DNA of 64,000 bases from Roseiarcus sp050012775. Lineage in GTDB: Bacteria; Pseudomonadota; Alphaproteobacteria; Rhizobiales; Beijerinckiaceae. A model generated the notes under the pieces. The model saw only the letters and a list, made by a program, of their open reading frames with translations. It was not told the DNA's origin and made no database searches. The stretch's first letter is position 1. Every line of letters begins with the position of its first letter. Positions 45,020 through 53,451 of the stretch are shown in pieces. The position numbers and the translations under genes are program-made. The stretch lies in contig JBEKGN010000001.1 in assembly GCA_050012775.1 (NCBI GenBank), positions 62,001-126,000 on the forward strand, given 5' to 3'.

Positions 45020-45463
45020 ATGGAAAAACTGACCCGCAGCCTGCGCGCGCTCGCCCGCGCGGACACGCTGATCGCAACGATTTGGCTGACCGTCGCGGCC
45101 AAGCGGGGCGCCCTGCTGGCGCTGGCGGCGCTGATCGCGGCGCTCGGCATCGGCATGCTCAACGCGGCGGGTTATTTCGCGCTCGAGCCGCACATCGGAC
45201 CGCTATGGGCGGCGGTGTCGGTGGCCGGCGCGGACTTCTTGATCGCCGTGATCCTGTTGGTCGCGGCCTCCTACGTGCGGCCGGGGCGCGAGCTCGATCT
45301 GGCGCTCGAACTCAGGGACAACGCTTTCGAGCAGATCGCCGCGGTCGCCGCCAGTCCGGTGGATCTCGCGAGTCAGGCCCTGCTCGGGCCGCTGATGGCG
45401 ATCGTCTCGAGGCAATTGCGCTCGTTCGTCGGGCGCGCGCCGAAGGAGCCGAAGGAGAAATGA
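45020..45463 (+). CDS. Small membrane protein, YqjE/phage-holin-like
   Basis: 147 aa. MEKLTRSLRALARADTLIATIWLTVAAKRGA is followed by two hydrophobic helices (LLALAALIAALGIGMLNAAGYFAL and PLWAAVSVAGADFLIAVILLVAASYV) and a charged helical tail ending KEPKEK. In many proteobacteria a YqjE protein follows a YqjD protein, and this order is kept here. Function is unknown; a role with the YqjD-like partner at the inner membrane is likely. Confidence 0.65.
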   Translation: MEKLTRSLRALARADTLIATIWLTVAAKRGALLALAALIAALGIGMLNAAGYFALEPHIGPLWAAVSVAGADFLIAVILLVAASYVRPGRELDLALELRDNAFEQIAAVAASPVDLASQALLGPLMAIVSRQLRSFVGRAPKEPKEK

Positions 45464-45559
45464 CGCGCGGTCCGGCGCGTCGCTGGTCTCGTCGGGTTTA
45501 AGCCGAGGCCACATCGTGCTATTCCAAACGCGCGACAGGATCGAGCAGCCCCGACGTTC

Positions 45560-46867
45560 ATGACCAAGGCCTTCAACCCGGGCGAAATCGCCCAAGACGC
45601 TTCCGCCCAAGACGTCCGCGCCGCGATGCGCGCGATCGGCGTCGAGGCGCGGGCCGCGGCGCGCGCGCTCGCCAACGCGCCGGCCGAGGCCAAGACGCGC
45701 GCCATTCTCGCGGCCGCGCGGATCTTGCGCGAGCGCTCGGGGGAAATCCTCGCGGCCAACGCCCGCGATCTCGCCGAGGCGCGCGCCAAGGGCCTCGCCC
45801 CGGCCTTTCTCGATCGGCTCGCGCTCGATTCCCCGCGCATCGAGCAAATCGCGCGCGGTCTCGAGGACGTGGCCGCCCTGCCCGATCCGGTCGGGCGCGT
45901 GCTCGCCACTTTCGAGCGGCCGAACGGCCTGAAAATCGAGCGCGTGGCGACGCCGCTCGGCGTCGTCGGCGTCATTTACGAGAGCCGGCCCAACGTCACC
46001 GCCGACGCCGGCGCGCTCTGTCTGAAGAGCGGCAACGCCGTCGTGCTGCGCGGCGGCTCCGACAGCTTCCATTCCTCGGCGGCGATCCACGCCTGTCTCG
46101 TCGCGGGCCTCGCCGAAGCCGGCCTGCCCGAGGCGGCGATTTCGCGCGCGCCTTTCGCCTCGCGCGAGGCGGTCGGGGAAATGCTCGAAGGGCTGGGGGG
46201 CGCGCTCGACGTGATCGTGCCGCGCGGCGGCAAGAGCCTGGTCGAGCGCGTGCAGCGCGAGGCGCGCGTGCCGGTCTTCGCCCATCTCGAAGGCGTCGTG
46301 CACGTCTATGTCGACCGCGCCGCCGATCTCGACAAGGCGCTTCGCATCGTCGTCAATTCCAAGATGCGCCGCACCGGCGTCTGCGGCGCCGCCGAAACGC
46401 TGCTCGTCGATCGCGCCGGGGCGCCGCGGCTGCTCCAGCCGCTCGTCCGGGCGCTGATCGCGGCGGGCTGCGCGGTGCGCGGCGACGCGGCGACCCAGGC
46501 GGCCGAGCCTAAGGTGAGCGCCGCAGGCGAGGAGGATTGGCGCGCCGAATATCTCGACGCGATCATCGCGGTCAAAGTCGTCGACGGGTTGGATGCGGCG
46601 ATCGCCCATATCGAGGCCTACGGCTCGCACCACACCGATTGCATCGTCACCGAGGACCCGGAAGCCGCCGCGCGCTTCCTGCGGGAGGTCGACTCGGCGA
46701 TCGTGCTGCACAACGCGTCGACGCAATTCGCCGACGGCGGCGAATTCGGCTTCGGCGCGGAGATCGGCATCGCCACCGGCCGCATGCACGCGCGCGGCCC
46801 CGTCGGCGTCGAACAGCTCTGCACGTTCAAATATCGCGTGCATGGCGACGGGCAGACGCGCGGGTGA
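45560..46867 (+). CDS. proA: Gamma-glutamyl phosphate reductase (glutamate-5-semialdehyde dehydrogenase)
   Basis: 435 aa. Second enzyme of proline synthesis, NADPH-dependent reduction of glutamyl phosphate. Aldehyde dehydrogenase-like core: PLGVVGVIYESRPNVTADAGALCLKSGNAVVLRGG, catalytic-Cys segment MRRTGVCGAAETLLVD, and EFGFGAEIGIATGRMHARGPVG. Its partner proB is about 34 kb away on the other strand, so the two are not co-transcribed here. The ATG at 45560 is used; no nadD follows, unlike in many relatives. Confidence 0.95.
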   Translation: MTKAFNPGEIAQDASAQDVRAAMRAIGVEARAAARALANAPAEAKTRAILAAARILRERSGEILAANARDLAEARAKGLAPAFLDRLALDSPRIEQIARGLEDVAALPDPVGRVLATFERPNGLKIERVATPLGVVGVIYESRPNVTADAGALCLKSGNAVVLRGGSDSFHSSAAIHACLVAGLAEAGLPEAAISRAPFASREAVGEMLEGLGGALDVIVPRGGKSLVERVQREARVPVFAHLEGVVHVYVDRAADLDKALRIVVNSKMRRTGVCGAAETLLVDRAGAPRLLQPLVRALIAAGCAVRGDAATQAAEPKVSAAGEEDWRAEYLDAIIAVKVVDGLDAAIAHIEAYGSHHTDCIVTEDPEAAARFLREVDSAIVLHNASTQFADGGEFGFGAEIGIATGRMHARGPVGVEQLCTFKYRVHGDGQTRG

Positions 46868-46878
46868 GCGGCGCCTCT

Positions 46879-46900
46879 CCTTCCCCCTTTCGGGGGAAGG
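46879..46900. terminator. Hairpin between convergent proA and degP
   Basis: CCTTCCCCC (46879-46887) pairs with GGGGGAAGG (46892-46900) around TTTC. It lies just after both genes' stop codons and could end transcription both ways, though neither strand has a clear T-run. It is similar to the repeat at 42804-42828. Confidence 0.45.
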
Positions 46901-46918
46901 GGCCGGCGAGGGACCGCC

Positions 46919-48424
46919 TCAGTTCAGCGCCAGCGCCACGAAGCGCACGTCGCCGGCGCCGTTGGAGACCAGCAGCAGCGCCGATTTCTTGCCCGCCTTT
47001 TTCAGCGCGTCGATGGACTTGCCGACATCGGCGGGTTTTTCGACCGCCTGCTGATTGACTTCCTCGATCACGTCGCCGGCGCGCAGGCCCTTTTCGGCCG
47101 CGGGAGAATCCGGCTCGACGGCGGAAACGACGACGCCCTTCACGCCCTCCTTGATCTTGAAGGTCTTGCGGGCTTCCTCGTTGATCGCCGACAGTTCCAT
47201 GCCGAGCGCCTTGGCGACGGCCGGATTGTCGTCGGCCCCGCTCGCCTTGTCGTTGGCCTGCGCCACTGCCTTCTCGCCGTCCTCGAGGCGGCCGAGCGTC
47301 ACGGTCTTCGTGATCTCCTGACCGTTGCGGACAATGACGACCTCCACGTCCCTGCCGACCGGCAGAGCCGCGACCAGACGCGGCAGATCGCGCGATTCCT
47401 TGATGTCCTTGCCGTCGAACTTGACGATCACGTCGCCCGCCGCGAGGCCGGCCGGCTTGGCCGGGCCATGTTCGTCGACGCCGGCGATCAGCGCGCCGCG
47501 CGCGCTGCCGAGCCCCAGGCTTTCCGCGATCGCGTCGTCGACCGGCTGGATGCGCACGCCGAGCCAGCCGCGGCGCGTCTCATGATACTTCTCGAGCTGG
47601 TCGATCACCGGGGTCACGCTCGCCGAGGGGGTGGCGAAGCCGATGCCGATCGACCCGCCCGAGGGAGAAAGGATCGCGGTGTTGATGCCGATCACTTCGC
47701 CCTGCAGGTTGAACAACGGGCCGCCCGAATTGCCCTTGTTGATCGAGGCGTCGGTCTGCAGGAAATCGTCGTACGGGCCGCTGTCGATGTTGCGGTTGCG
47801 CGCCGAGATGATGCCCGCGGTCACCGTTTCGCCGAGGCCGAAGGGATTGCCGACCGCCATCACGCCGTCGCCGACGCGCATCTTGTCGCTGTCGCCGAAC
47901 TTCACCGTCTTCAGCGGCTTGTCGCTTTCGACCTTGAGCACCGCGACATCGACCTTGGAATCCTTGCCGATGATCGTCGCCTTCAGCTTGCGCCCGTCGG
48001 TGAAGATCACCACGATGTCGTTGGCGTCGCCGATGACGTGATTGTTGGTGATGACAATGCCGCTGGCATCGATGACGAAGCCCGAACCCAGCGAAGACAT
48101 CTTGTGCGCACGCGGCGCGCCGTTGTTGAAGCCGTGGTTCTTGAAGAATTGGTCGAACATGTCGTCGAAGGGCGTGCCCTTCGGCAAGTCGGGCATCGGC
48201 TCGGCGCTCTTCTCCTCGACCGTTTGCGTCGCGGAAATGTTGACCACCGCCTCGGCGACGCTGTCGACCAGATCGGCCAGATTGGTCGGCCGCGCTTGCG
48301 CGAATGCCGACGCGGCGGACAGCGGCGCCGCCGTCGCGCCGATCGCCATCGCGGCGACGGTCAAGACGAGCGCCGCGCGCTTGCAGCGGGAATGGGTCGT
48401 CGCTGCGACGTGATCAAAACGCAT
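46919..48424 (-). CDS. degP: Periplasmic serine endoprotease DegP/HtrA (Do family)
   Basis: 501 aa with a signal peptide (MRFDHVAATT to SAFAQA). The protease triad is intact: His in TNNHVIGD, Asp in SKVDVAVLKV, Ser in KGNSGGPLFNL. Two PDZ domains follow (RRGWLGVRIQPVDDAIAESLGLG, and KGVVVSAVEPDSPAAEKGLRAGDVI). It degrades or holds misfolded envelope proteins. The ATG at 48424 is chosen because the upstream frame lacks features. It is the last gene of the hflK-hflC-DUF2065-degP run. Confidence 0.94.
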   Translation of the reverse strand: MRFDHVAATTHSRCKRAALVLTVAAMAIGATAAPLSAASAFAQARPTNLADLVDSVAEAVVNISATQTVEEKSAEPMPDLPKGTPFDDMFDQFFKNHGFNNGAPRAHKMSSLGSGFVIDASGIVITNNHVIGDANDIVVIFTDGRKLKATIIGKDSKVDVAVLKVESDKPLKTVKFGDSDKMRVGDGVMAVGNPFGLGETVTAGIISARNRNIDSGPYDDFLQTDASINKGNSGGPLFNLQGEVIGINTAILSPSGGSIGIGFATPSASVTPVIDQLEKYHETRRGWLGVRIQPVDDAIAESLGLGSARGALIAGVDEHGPAKPAGLAAGDVIVKFDGKDIKESRDLPRLVAALPVGRDVEVVIVRNGQEITKTVTLGRLEDGEKAVAQANDKASGADDNPAVAKALGMELSAINEEARKTFKIKEGVKGVVVSAVEPDSPAAEKGLRAGDVIEEVNQQAVEKPADVGKSIDALKKAGKKSALLLVSNGAGDVRFVALALN

Positions 48425-48524
48425 GGCGTCTTCTCTCCTGATTCTTCGGCTCGGCGCCGCGATGATCGTCACCTTGGCCGCCAATCATGTCCGTTACGCG
48501 GCGAAGCGGCTCCCCCGCGAAGCG

Positions 48525-48716
48525 TCAAAGCAGCGTTCGCGCGATCCAGACGATGGCCACCCCCAGAACCGCCGCGCCCAGGCCGACGCCGCGCAGGCGT
48601 CCGGGGTTTTGCCGCGCAGCCTCGGCCATGCGCTTGCGCATCGCCTCGGTGAATCCGGCAAGAAGCAGACCCTCGATCGCGAAAACGAGGCCGATCGCCG
48701 CGCCGAAATCGCGCAT
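48525..48716 (-). CDS. DUF2065 family small membrane protein
   Basis: 63 aa. MRDFGAAIGLVFAIEGLLLAGFTEAMRKRMAEAARQNPGRLRGVGLGAAVLGVAIVWIARTLL-type architecture: two membrane helices around a short basic loop. DUF2065 genes lie between hflC and degP in many proteobacteria, as here (one base after hflC). The role is unknown but the conserved place suggests a link to the HflKC complex. Confidence 0.88.
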   Translation of the reverse strand: MRDFGAAIGLVFAIEGLLLAGFTEAMRKRMAEAARQNPGRLRGVGLGAAVLGVAIVWIARTLL

Positions 48717-48717
48717 G

Positions 48718-49632
48718 TCATTGCGCCGCCGGCGCGTTCGCCTGCGGCTCGGCCGCCGTCGCCGTCGGCGTCGGCGTCGCGAAATAGCGGAAGAAATCCG
48801 ACTTCGGGCTCAGGATCGCGCGCGTGTCGCCCTTGAACCCTGTCTCATAGGCCAGCATCGAGCGATAGAAGGCGAAAAACTCGGGGTCCTTGCCATAGGC
48901 GTCGGCGAATATGCGGTTGCGCTCTCCGTCGCCCTCGCCGCGGATCTGGTCGGATTGCTGCTGCGCCTGGGCGATCGTCACGGTCACCTTGGCGTCGGCG
49001 TCGGCCTTGATCTGCTGGCTCTGCTGCGAGCCTTGCGCGCGAAACGACGCGGCCAACCGCTGGCGTTCGGCTTGCATGCGACGGAACACGGCCTCGGAAT
49101 TCTCCGGCGGCAGGTCGGCGCGCTTGATGCGCACATCGACGACCTGGACGCCGAAGCGCTCGGCGCCCGCCTTCACCTGAACCAGAATGTCGGCCATCAG
49201 CGCGTCGCGCCTGTCGCGCACGATGTCGACGATCGAGGCCTCCGACAGCGTGCGGCGCAAGGCCGAATTCAGCATGCCGCCAAGCTGGGCGTCGGCGCCC
49301 TTGATGTCGAACACCGACTGATAGAACCGCAGCGGATCAGCGATTCGATAGCGCACGAAGGCGTCGACTTCGAGCCGCTGATTTTCGGCGACCAACACCT
49401 CCTGGCGCTCGTTGTCGAGCGCGAGGATTCGCTTGTCGATATAGACGACCGTATCGGTGAACGGGACTTTCGCATAGAGACCCGGCTCGCCGATGAGATC
49501 GCGCACCGGCTGGCCGAAGCGCAGCACCAGCGCCTGCTCCGTCGGATCGACGGTGAAGAAGGTGAAGCTCGCCACGACGATCGCGACAACGGCGATGATG
49601 AGGAGCGCGAAGCCGCTAAGGGGATTTCTCAT
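48718..49632 (-). CDS. hflC: Protease modulator HflC
   Basis: 304 aa. One N-terminal membrane helix (FALLIIAVVAIVVASFTFFTV) leads into the SPFH/band 7 domain (DPTEQALVLRFGQPVRDLIGEPGLYAKVPFTD) and a long coiled coil. With HflK it forms large periplasmic assemblies that surround and restrain the FtsH protease. Its ATG overlaps the hflK stop (ATGA). The C-terminus is Ala/Pro-rich. Confidence 0.94.
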   Translation of the reverse strand: MRNPLSGFALLIIAVVAIVVASFTFFTVDPTEQALVLRFGQPVRDLIGEPGLYAKVPFTDTVVYIDKRILALDNERQEVLVAENQRLEVDAFVRYRIADPLRFYQSVFDIKGADAQLGGMLNSALRRTLSEASIVDIVRDRRDALMADILVQVKAGAERFGVQVVDVRIKRADLPPENSEAVFRRMQAERQRLAASFRAQGSQQSQQIKADADAKVTVTIAQAQQQSDQIRGEGDGERNRIFADAYGKDPEFFAFYRSMLAYETGFKGDTRAILSPKSDFFRYFATPTPTATAAEPQANAPAAQ

Positions 49633-50735
49633 TTGGCGGCTCCCGCCGATTTTTGTTGCAGCGGGTCGAGCGCGATGTAGGGCACCGGCGCGCTGGCGCC
49701 GCTGGCGTCGAGAATCGTCTTGCTCATGCCGGCGAGCACGCTCTCCATCGTCTCGAGATACATGCGCTCGCGCGTGACGCCCGGCGCGTTCTTATATTGC
49801 GCGTAGATTTGGTTGTAACGCGCGGTCTGGCCCTTGGCTTGCAGGATCGTCTGTTCGCGATAGGCCTTGGCCTCGGCGAGGATGCGCGCGGCCCCGCCTT
49901 CCGCTTCGGGCACGACGCGATTGGCGTAGGTGTCGGCGTCGTTGACGGCGCGCTGCTGATCCTGCTGCGCCGCGGTCACGTCGCGATAGGCGGGAATCAC
50001 CTCGGCCGGCGCGTCGACCGACTGCAACTGCACCTGCTTGATCAGGACGCCGGCGTTGTACCCTTCGAGCACTTTCTGCATGCGGTCGAGCACATCGGGC
50101 TCGATCGACTTGCGGTCGCTGGTCAGCACGCCGTCGATGGTCTTCAGCCCGACGACTTCGCGCATGATGCTCTCGGCGACGGCTTTGACCGTCTCCTTGG
50201 GATAGAGAATATTGAATACGTAATACTCGGGGTGCGCCGGATCGATCTGCCAAATCACGCGAAAGCGCACGTTGACGATATTCTGGTCGCCGGTCAGCAT
50301 CTGGCTTTCCGCGAGAGTGTCGGCGCTGTTGGCGTCGCCGCGATAGCCCACCTCGGTGATCTGCTGATCCCAGACGGGAACCTTGATCACCGAGCCCACC
50401 GGCCATGGCCAGTTGGTGTTGAGGCCGGCCGCCGTCTTGCCGGTATAGCGGCCGAAGACGAGGTTGATGCCGACCTCGTTCGGCTGCACGGAATAGAAGG
50501 AGCCGAGCGCGAACCAGATCAGCAGCACGGCGAGGGCGAGCAAAACGACGCCGCGCATGCCGAAGCCGCCGCCGAAGCCGCCGCCGCCGCCCGGAGCGAG
50601 GCCGCGCAGGCCCTCCTGCATCCGGCGCAGCAATTCCTCGAGATCGCTCGGCGGGGGCGACCCGGCCGGACCCTGGCCCCACGGCCCCTGTCCCGGAGAG
50701 CGCCAGGGACCGCCGCCTTGATTGTTCCAGGACAT
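49629..50735 (-). CDS. hflK: FtsH protease activity modulator HflK
   Basis: 368 aa. A Gly/Pro/Trp-rich cytoplasmic N-terminus (MSWNNQGGGPWRSPGQGPWG) is followed by DLEELLRRMQEGLRGL, a membrane helix (MRGVVLLALAVLLIWFALGS) and the SPFH domain (YSVQPNEVGINLVFGRYTG). It partners HflC. An in-frame start ten codons upstream exists but the MSWNNQ start is the family one. The neighbouring CorC-like gene is about 85 bases further on the same strand's upstream side. Confidence 0.94.
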   Translation of the reverse strand: MSWNNQGGGPWRSPGQGPWGQGPAGSPPPSDLEELLRRMQEGLRGLAPGGGGGFGGGFGMRGVVLLALAVLLIWFALGSFYSVQPNEVGINLVFGRYTGKTAAGLNTNWPWPVGSVIKVPVWDQQITEVGYRGDANSADTLAESQMLTGDQNIVNVRFRVIWQIDPAHPEYYVFNILYPKETVKAVAESIMREVVGLKTIDGVLTSDRKSIEPDVLDRMQKVLEGYNAGVLIKQVQLQSVDAPAEVIPAYRDVTAAQQDQQRAVNDADTYANRVVPEAEGGAARILAEAKAYREQTILQAKGQTARYNQIYAQYKNAPGVTRERMYLETMESVLAGMSKTILDASGASAPVPYIALDPLQQKSAGAAK

Positions 50736-50821
50736 GAGACCTCGTCTCGGCGCGCCACGCGCCACGCGCGCCTATATAGGGGAGCCCAGCGGCGGCGGCA
50801 ACGAAAACGGCTCGCCCATGC

Positions 50822-52138
50822 CTAAATGCCGCCGGCGGGCCCGCTCGCGCCCGCGGTTTTGGCCGCGCTCGCCTCGCGCGGCGCCAAGGGCGCAATGCGC
50901 AGCGCCGCGATGCGGTTGCGCTGCCTGCGCAGCACCTCGAAGCGCATGCCGTGAAAGCTGAACGTCTGCTTGGGCTCGGGGATCGCGCGCGCTTCGTGGA
51001 TGACGAGACCGGCGATGGTCGCCGCCTCCTCGTCCGGCAAGTTCCAGTCCATGGCGCGGTTGAGGTCGCGGATCGTGACCGAACCGTCGACGATGATCGA
51101 GCCGTCGAGTTGCTTGCGCACGCCTTGGGCGAGAACGTCGTGCTCGTCCTTGATGTCGCCGACGATCTCCTCGATGATGTCTTCGAGCGTCAGCAGGCCG
51201 AGCACCACGCCGTATTCGTCGACCACGAGCGCCGAGTGGGTCTTGCGGCTCAGGAACGCCTGCAATTGATCGCGCAACGTCGTGGCCTCGGGAACGAACC
51301 AGGCTTCCAATGCGATGTCGGCCGCCTTGAGTTTGCTCGCGTCGCCGCCCGCCGCCGCGAACGCGCGAAACAGATCCTTGGCGTGCAGCATGCCGATGAT
51401 GTTGTCGGGATCGCCGCGCCAGAGCGGCATGCGGGTATAGGGCGAAGCGAGCACCTCGCGCACGAGTTCGTCGGGCGGCGAATCGGCGTCGATCGTGCGC
51501 ATCTTCGTGCGGTGGACCATCACGTCGGAGACGGGGATCTCCGACAATTCGAGCAGACCGCCGAACATGTCGCGTTCGTCACGCGCGACGCCGCCCTCGC
51601 GATGCAGGATGTCGACCGCGCCGCGCAATTCCTCATGACCCGAAACGCTCGATTCCCCGCCGGCCAGACTGACGCCGCACAGGCGCAGCATGCCGCGCAC
51701 CAGCGCCTCGACGGCGCTGACGACGGGACCGAAGACCGTGACGAAGAACGAGACCGCCGGCGCGATCAGCAGCGACATCTGGTCGGGATAGGCGATGGCG
51801 ATGGTCTTGGGCAGAACCTCGCCGAAGATCACGATCAGGGCGGTCATGATGACGGTGGCGTAGACGACGCCCCGCTCGCCCACCGCCGCGACGAGCACGC
51901 TGGTGGCCAAAGCCGAGGCGGCGATGGTCACGAGTTGTCCCCCGAGCAGCATCGCGCTGATGAGGCGCCCGCGCGTCGCGATGAGCTTGTTGGCGAGCGC
52001 CGCGCGCTTATCCCCGGCCGTCTCCAACGCGTGCAAGCGCGCGCGCGAAGCCGCGGTCAGCGCGGTCTCCGCTCCGGCGAAGAACGCCGCGGCGACGAGG
52101 CTGAAGACGATCAGGAGGGCGGCCACAGGTATCGACAT
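50822..52138 (-). CDS. CNNM/CorC family transporter-like protein (DUF21-CBS-CorC_HlyC)
   Basis: 438 aa. The N-terminal DUF21 membrane domain (MSIPVAALLIVFSLVAAAFFAGAETALTAASRARLH) has about four helices. Two CBS domains (VSDVMVHRTKMRTIDADSP and LQAFLSRKTHSALVVDEYGVVLGLLTLEDIIEEIVGDI) and a C-terminal transporter-associated domain follow. Members are linked to Mg/Co efflux. In many rhizobia this gene directly follows aroK-aroB; here a GntR gene is placed between. Confidence 0.92.
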   Translation of the reverse strand: MSIPVAALLIVFSLVAAAFFAGAETALTAASRARLHALETAGDKRAALANKLIATRGRLISAMLLGGQLVTIAASALATSVLVAAVGERGVVYATVIMTALIVIFGEVLPKTIAIAYPDQMSLLIAPAVSFFVTVFGPVVSAVEALVRGMLRLCGVSLAGGESSVSGHEELRGAVDILHREGGVARDERDMFGGLLELSEIPVSDVMVHRTKMRTIDADSPPDELVREVLASPYTRMPLWRGDPDNIIGMLHAKDLFRAFAAAGGDASKLKAADIALEAWFVPEATTLRDQLQAFLSRKTHSALVVDEYGVVLGLLTLEDIIEEIVGDIKDEHDVLAQGVRKQLDGSIIVDGSVTIRDLNRAMDWNLPDEEAATIAGLVIHEARAIPEPKQTFSFHGMRFEVLRRQRNRIAALRIAPLAPREASAAKTAGASGPAGGI

Positions 52139-52220
52139 GAAACCTTTTTAGCACAAGAGCCGAAAAGGAAGCAGCGGGAGGCGCGAGAGGCGCCGCGCCG
52201 CGGCGCCGACCCCTCGGCTG

Positions 52221-53069
52221 TTACAAGAGGCGCGCGTTTTCGGCGCGCTTGGCCGATCGCGCCTTGGACCGGCTGTCCTTCTCCAAGGCCCGACGGACGT
52301 CGGCGGCGGAGTCCTGGAGCAGTTGGGCCATGCACGCCTGCGCTTCTTCCGGCTTTTGGGCGGCGATGGCCTCGAGAACGGCGCCGTGTTGGAGGAGCCT
52401 CTCGTCCTTGATCGCCACGCCCCGCCAGCCCATCCTGAACGTGCCGACGAGGGCCGTTTCGATCAGGCCGCCGAGCGCCCCGATCAACCGGTTGCCGGTC
52501 GCGTCGAGAATCTCCTTGTGAAAGCGCACGTCGGCGCCGATCAGATCGCCGCGCCCGCTTTTCCGGCGCTCCATGTCGGCATAGGCCGCGCTGATGCGCT
52601 TCAGCGCCGCCGAATCGCGGGATCGCGCGGCCAGAAAGGAGGCCCGCGGCTCGAAAATCTGTCTGAGCTGAAAGACGTCGTTGACGAAATCCAGCGTCGG
52701 CGCGGCGCGCATATGCCAGGCGAGGAAATCGGGATCGAGCATGTTCCAGTCCGACTTGGCGCGAACCAGGGTGCCGACTTTTTGCCGCGAGACGATCAGT
52801 CCCTTGGCCTCGAGCGCGCGGAAGGCTTCCCTCAAGGTCGGACGCGAGACGCCGAAACGCACCAGCAGGCGCGCTTCGGCGGGCAGCCGCGATCCCGGGG
52901 GATGAAGCCCGACGATGATCTCGCGGCCGAGCACGGAGGCCAGGGAATCGTTGGCGTTGCGCTTGTGCGCGAGTCCGCCGTAGGCGAAGTCGGTCTCTTC
53001 GTCGCGGGCGCCCGTCTTGGCGCCTCGCCCCGTCGCCGAACGGCGCCTGTCCAGTGTCGTCTCAACCAA
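52221..53069 (-). CDS. GntR-family (FadR/FCD) transcriptional regulator
   Basis: 282 aa. A long basic N-terminus precedes the winged HTH (LASVLGREIIVGLHPPGSRLPAEARLLVRFGVSRPTLREAFRALEAKGLIVSR) and the FCD ligand domain with metal-ligand His (DVRFHKEILDATGN, LLQHGAVLEAI). The W-D-DFLAWH segment resembles regulators of sugar-acid genes such as the galactonate repressor. No such genes are adjacent, so the target is unclear. It sits between the aroK-aroB fusion and the CorC-like gene. Confidence 0.87.
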   Translation of the reverse strand: MVETTLDRRRSATGRGAKTGARDEETDFAYGGLAHKRNANDSLASVLGREIIVGLHPPGSRLPAEARLLVRFGVSRPTLREAFRALEAKGLIVSRQKVGTLVRAKSDWNMLDPDFLAWHMRAAPTLDFVNDVFQLRQIFEPRASFLAARSRDSAALKRISAAYADMERRKSGRGDLIGADVRFHKEILDATGNRLIGALGGLIETALVGTFRMGWRGVAIKDERLLQHGAVLEAIAAQKPEEAQACMAQLLQDSAADVRRALEKDSRSKARSAKRAENARLL

Positions 53070-53451
53070 GACTTCGCTCCAGAAAACAAATGCTTAGGCT
53101 AGAGATCTCCCCGCCTTCGTCGATTTCGAGATTGCCCTTTGCGCGACAATGAAAACAAACAACAGGGCGCCAATGAAGCTTTTGACCCGCCAACGCGTCA
53201 AGCGGCCATCGAACGTGATCAAGGTCTGAATCCTCCGTCGAATCAAGCCTGCAAACAGCGCCGGCGACGAAGCCGACGCCGCCGACCGCCAACGGATAGC
53301 CCCAATCGGCATAGAATGCACAGATAGCTCCCGCAATGGCGCCGTGAAAGCCGCCGAGCGCCGGGACTTCGCCGCGGCGCGCCGGTCCTTTTGCGCCCGC
53401 GGAGGCGGCGCCGCTCGCAACGGGACCGGCGGACGCAGTTCGAACCGGCCC
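53070..53451. other. Gap with a possible small membrane-protein remnant
   Basis: On the minus strand, directly after the aroB stop, a frame reads through a hydrophobic, Gly-rich stretch (GGFHGAIAGAICAFYADWGYPLAVGG then FVAGAV) before turning into unlike sequence. No good start with a ribosome site precedes it. It may be a truncated small membrane gene or chance. The 53090-53260 part is AT-richer than its neighbours and may hold the promoter of the GntR gene. Confidence 0.35.
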
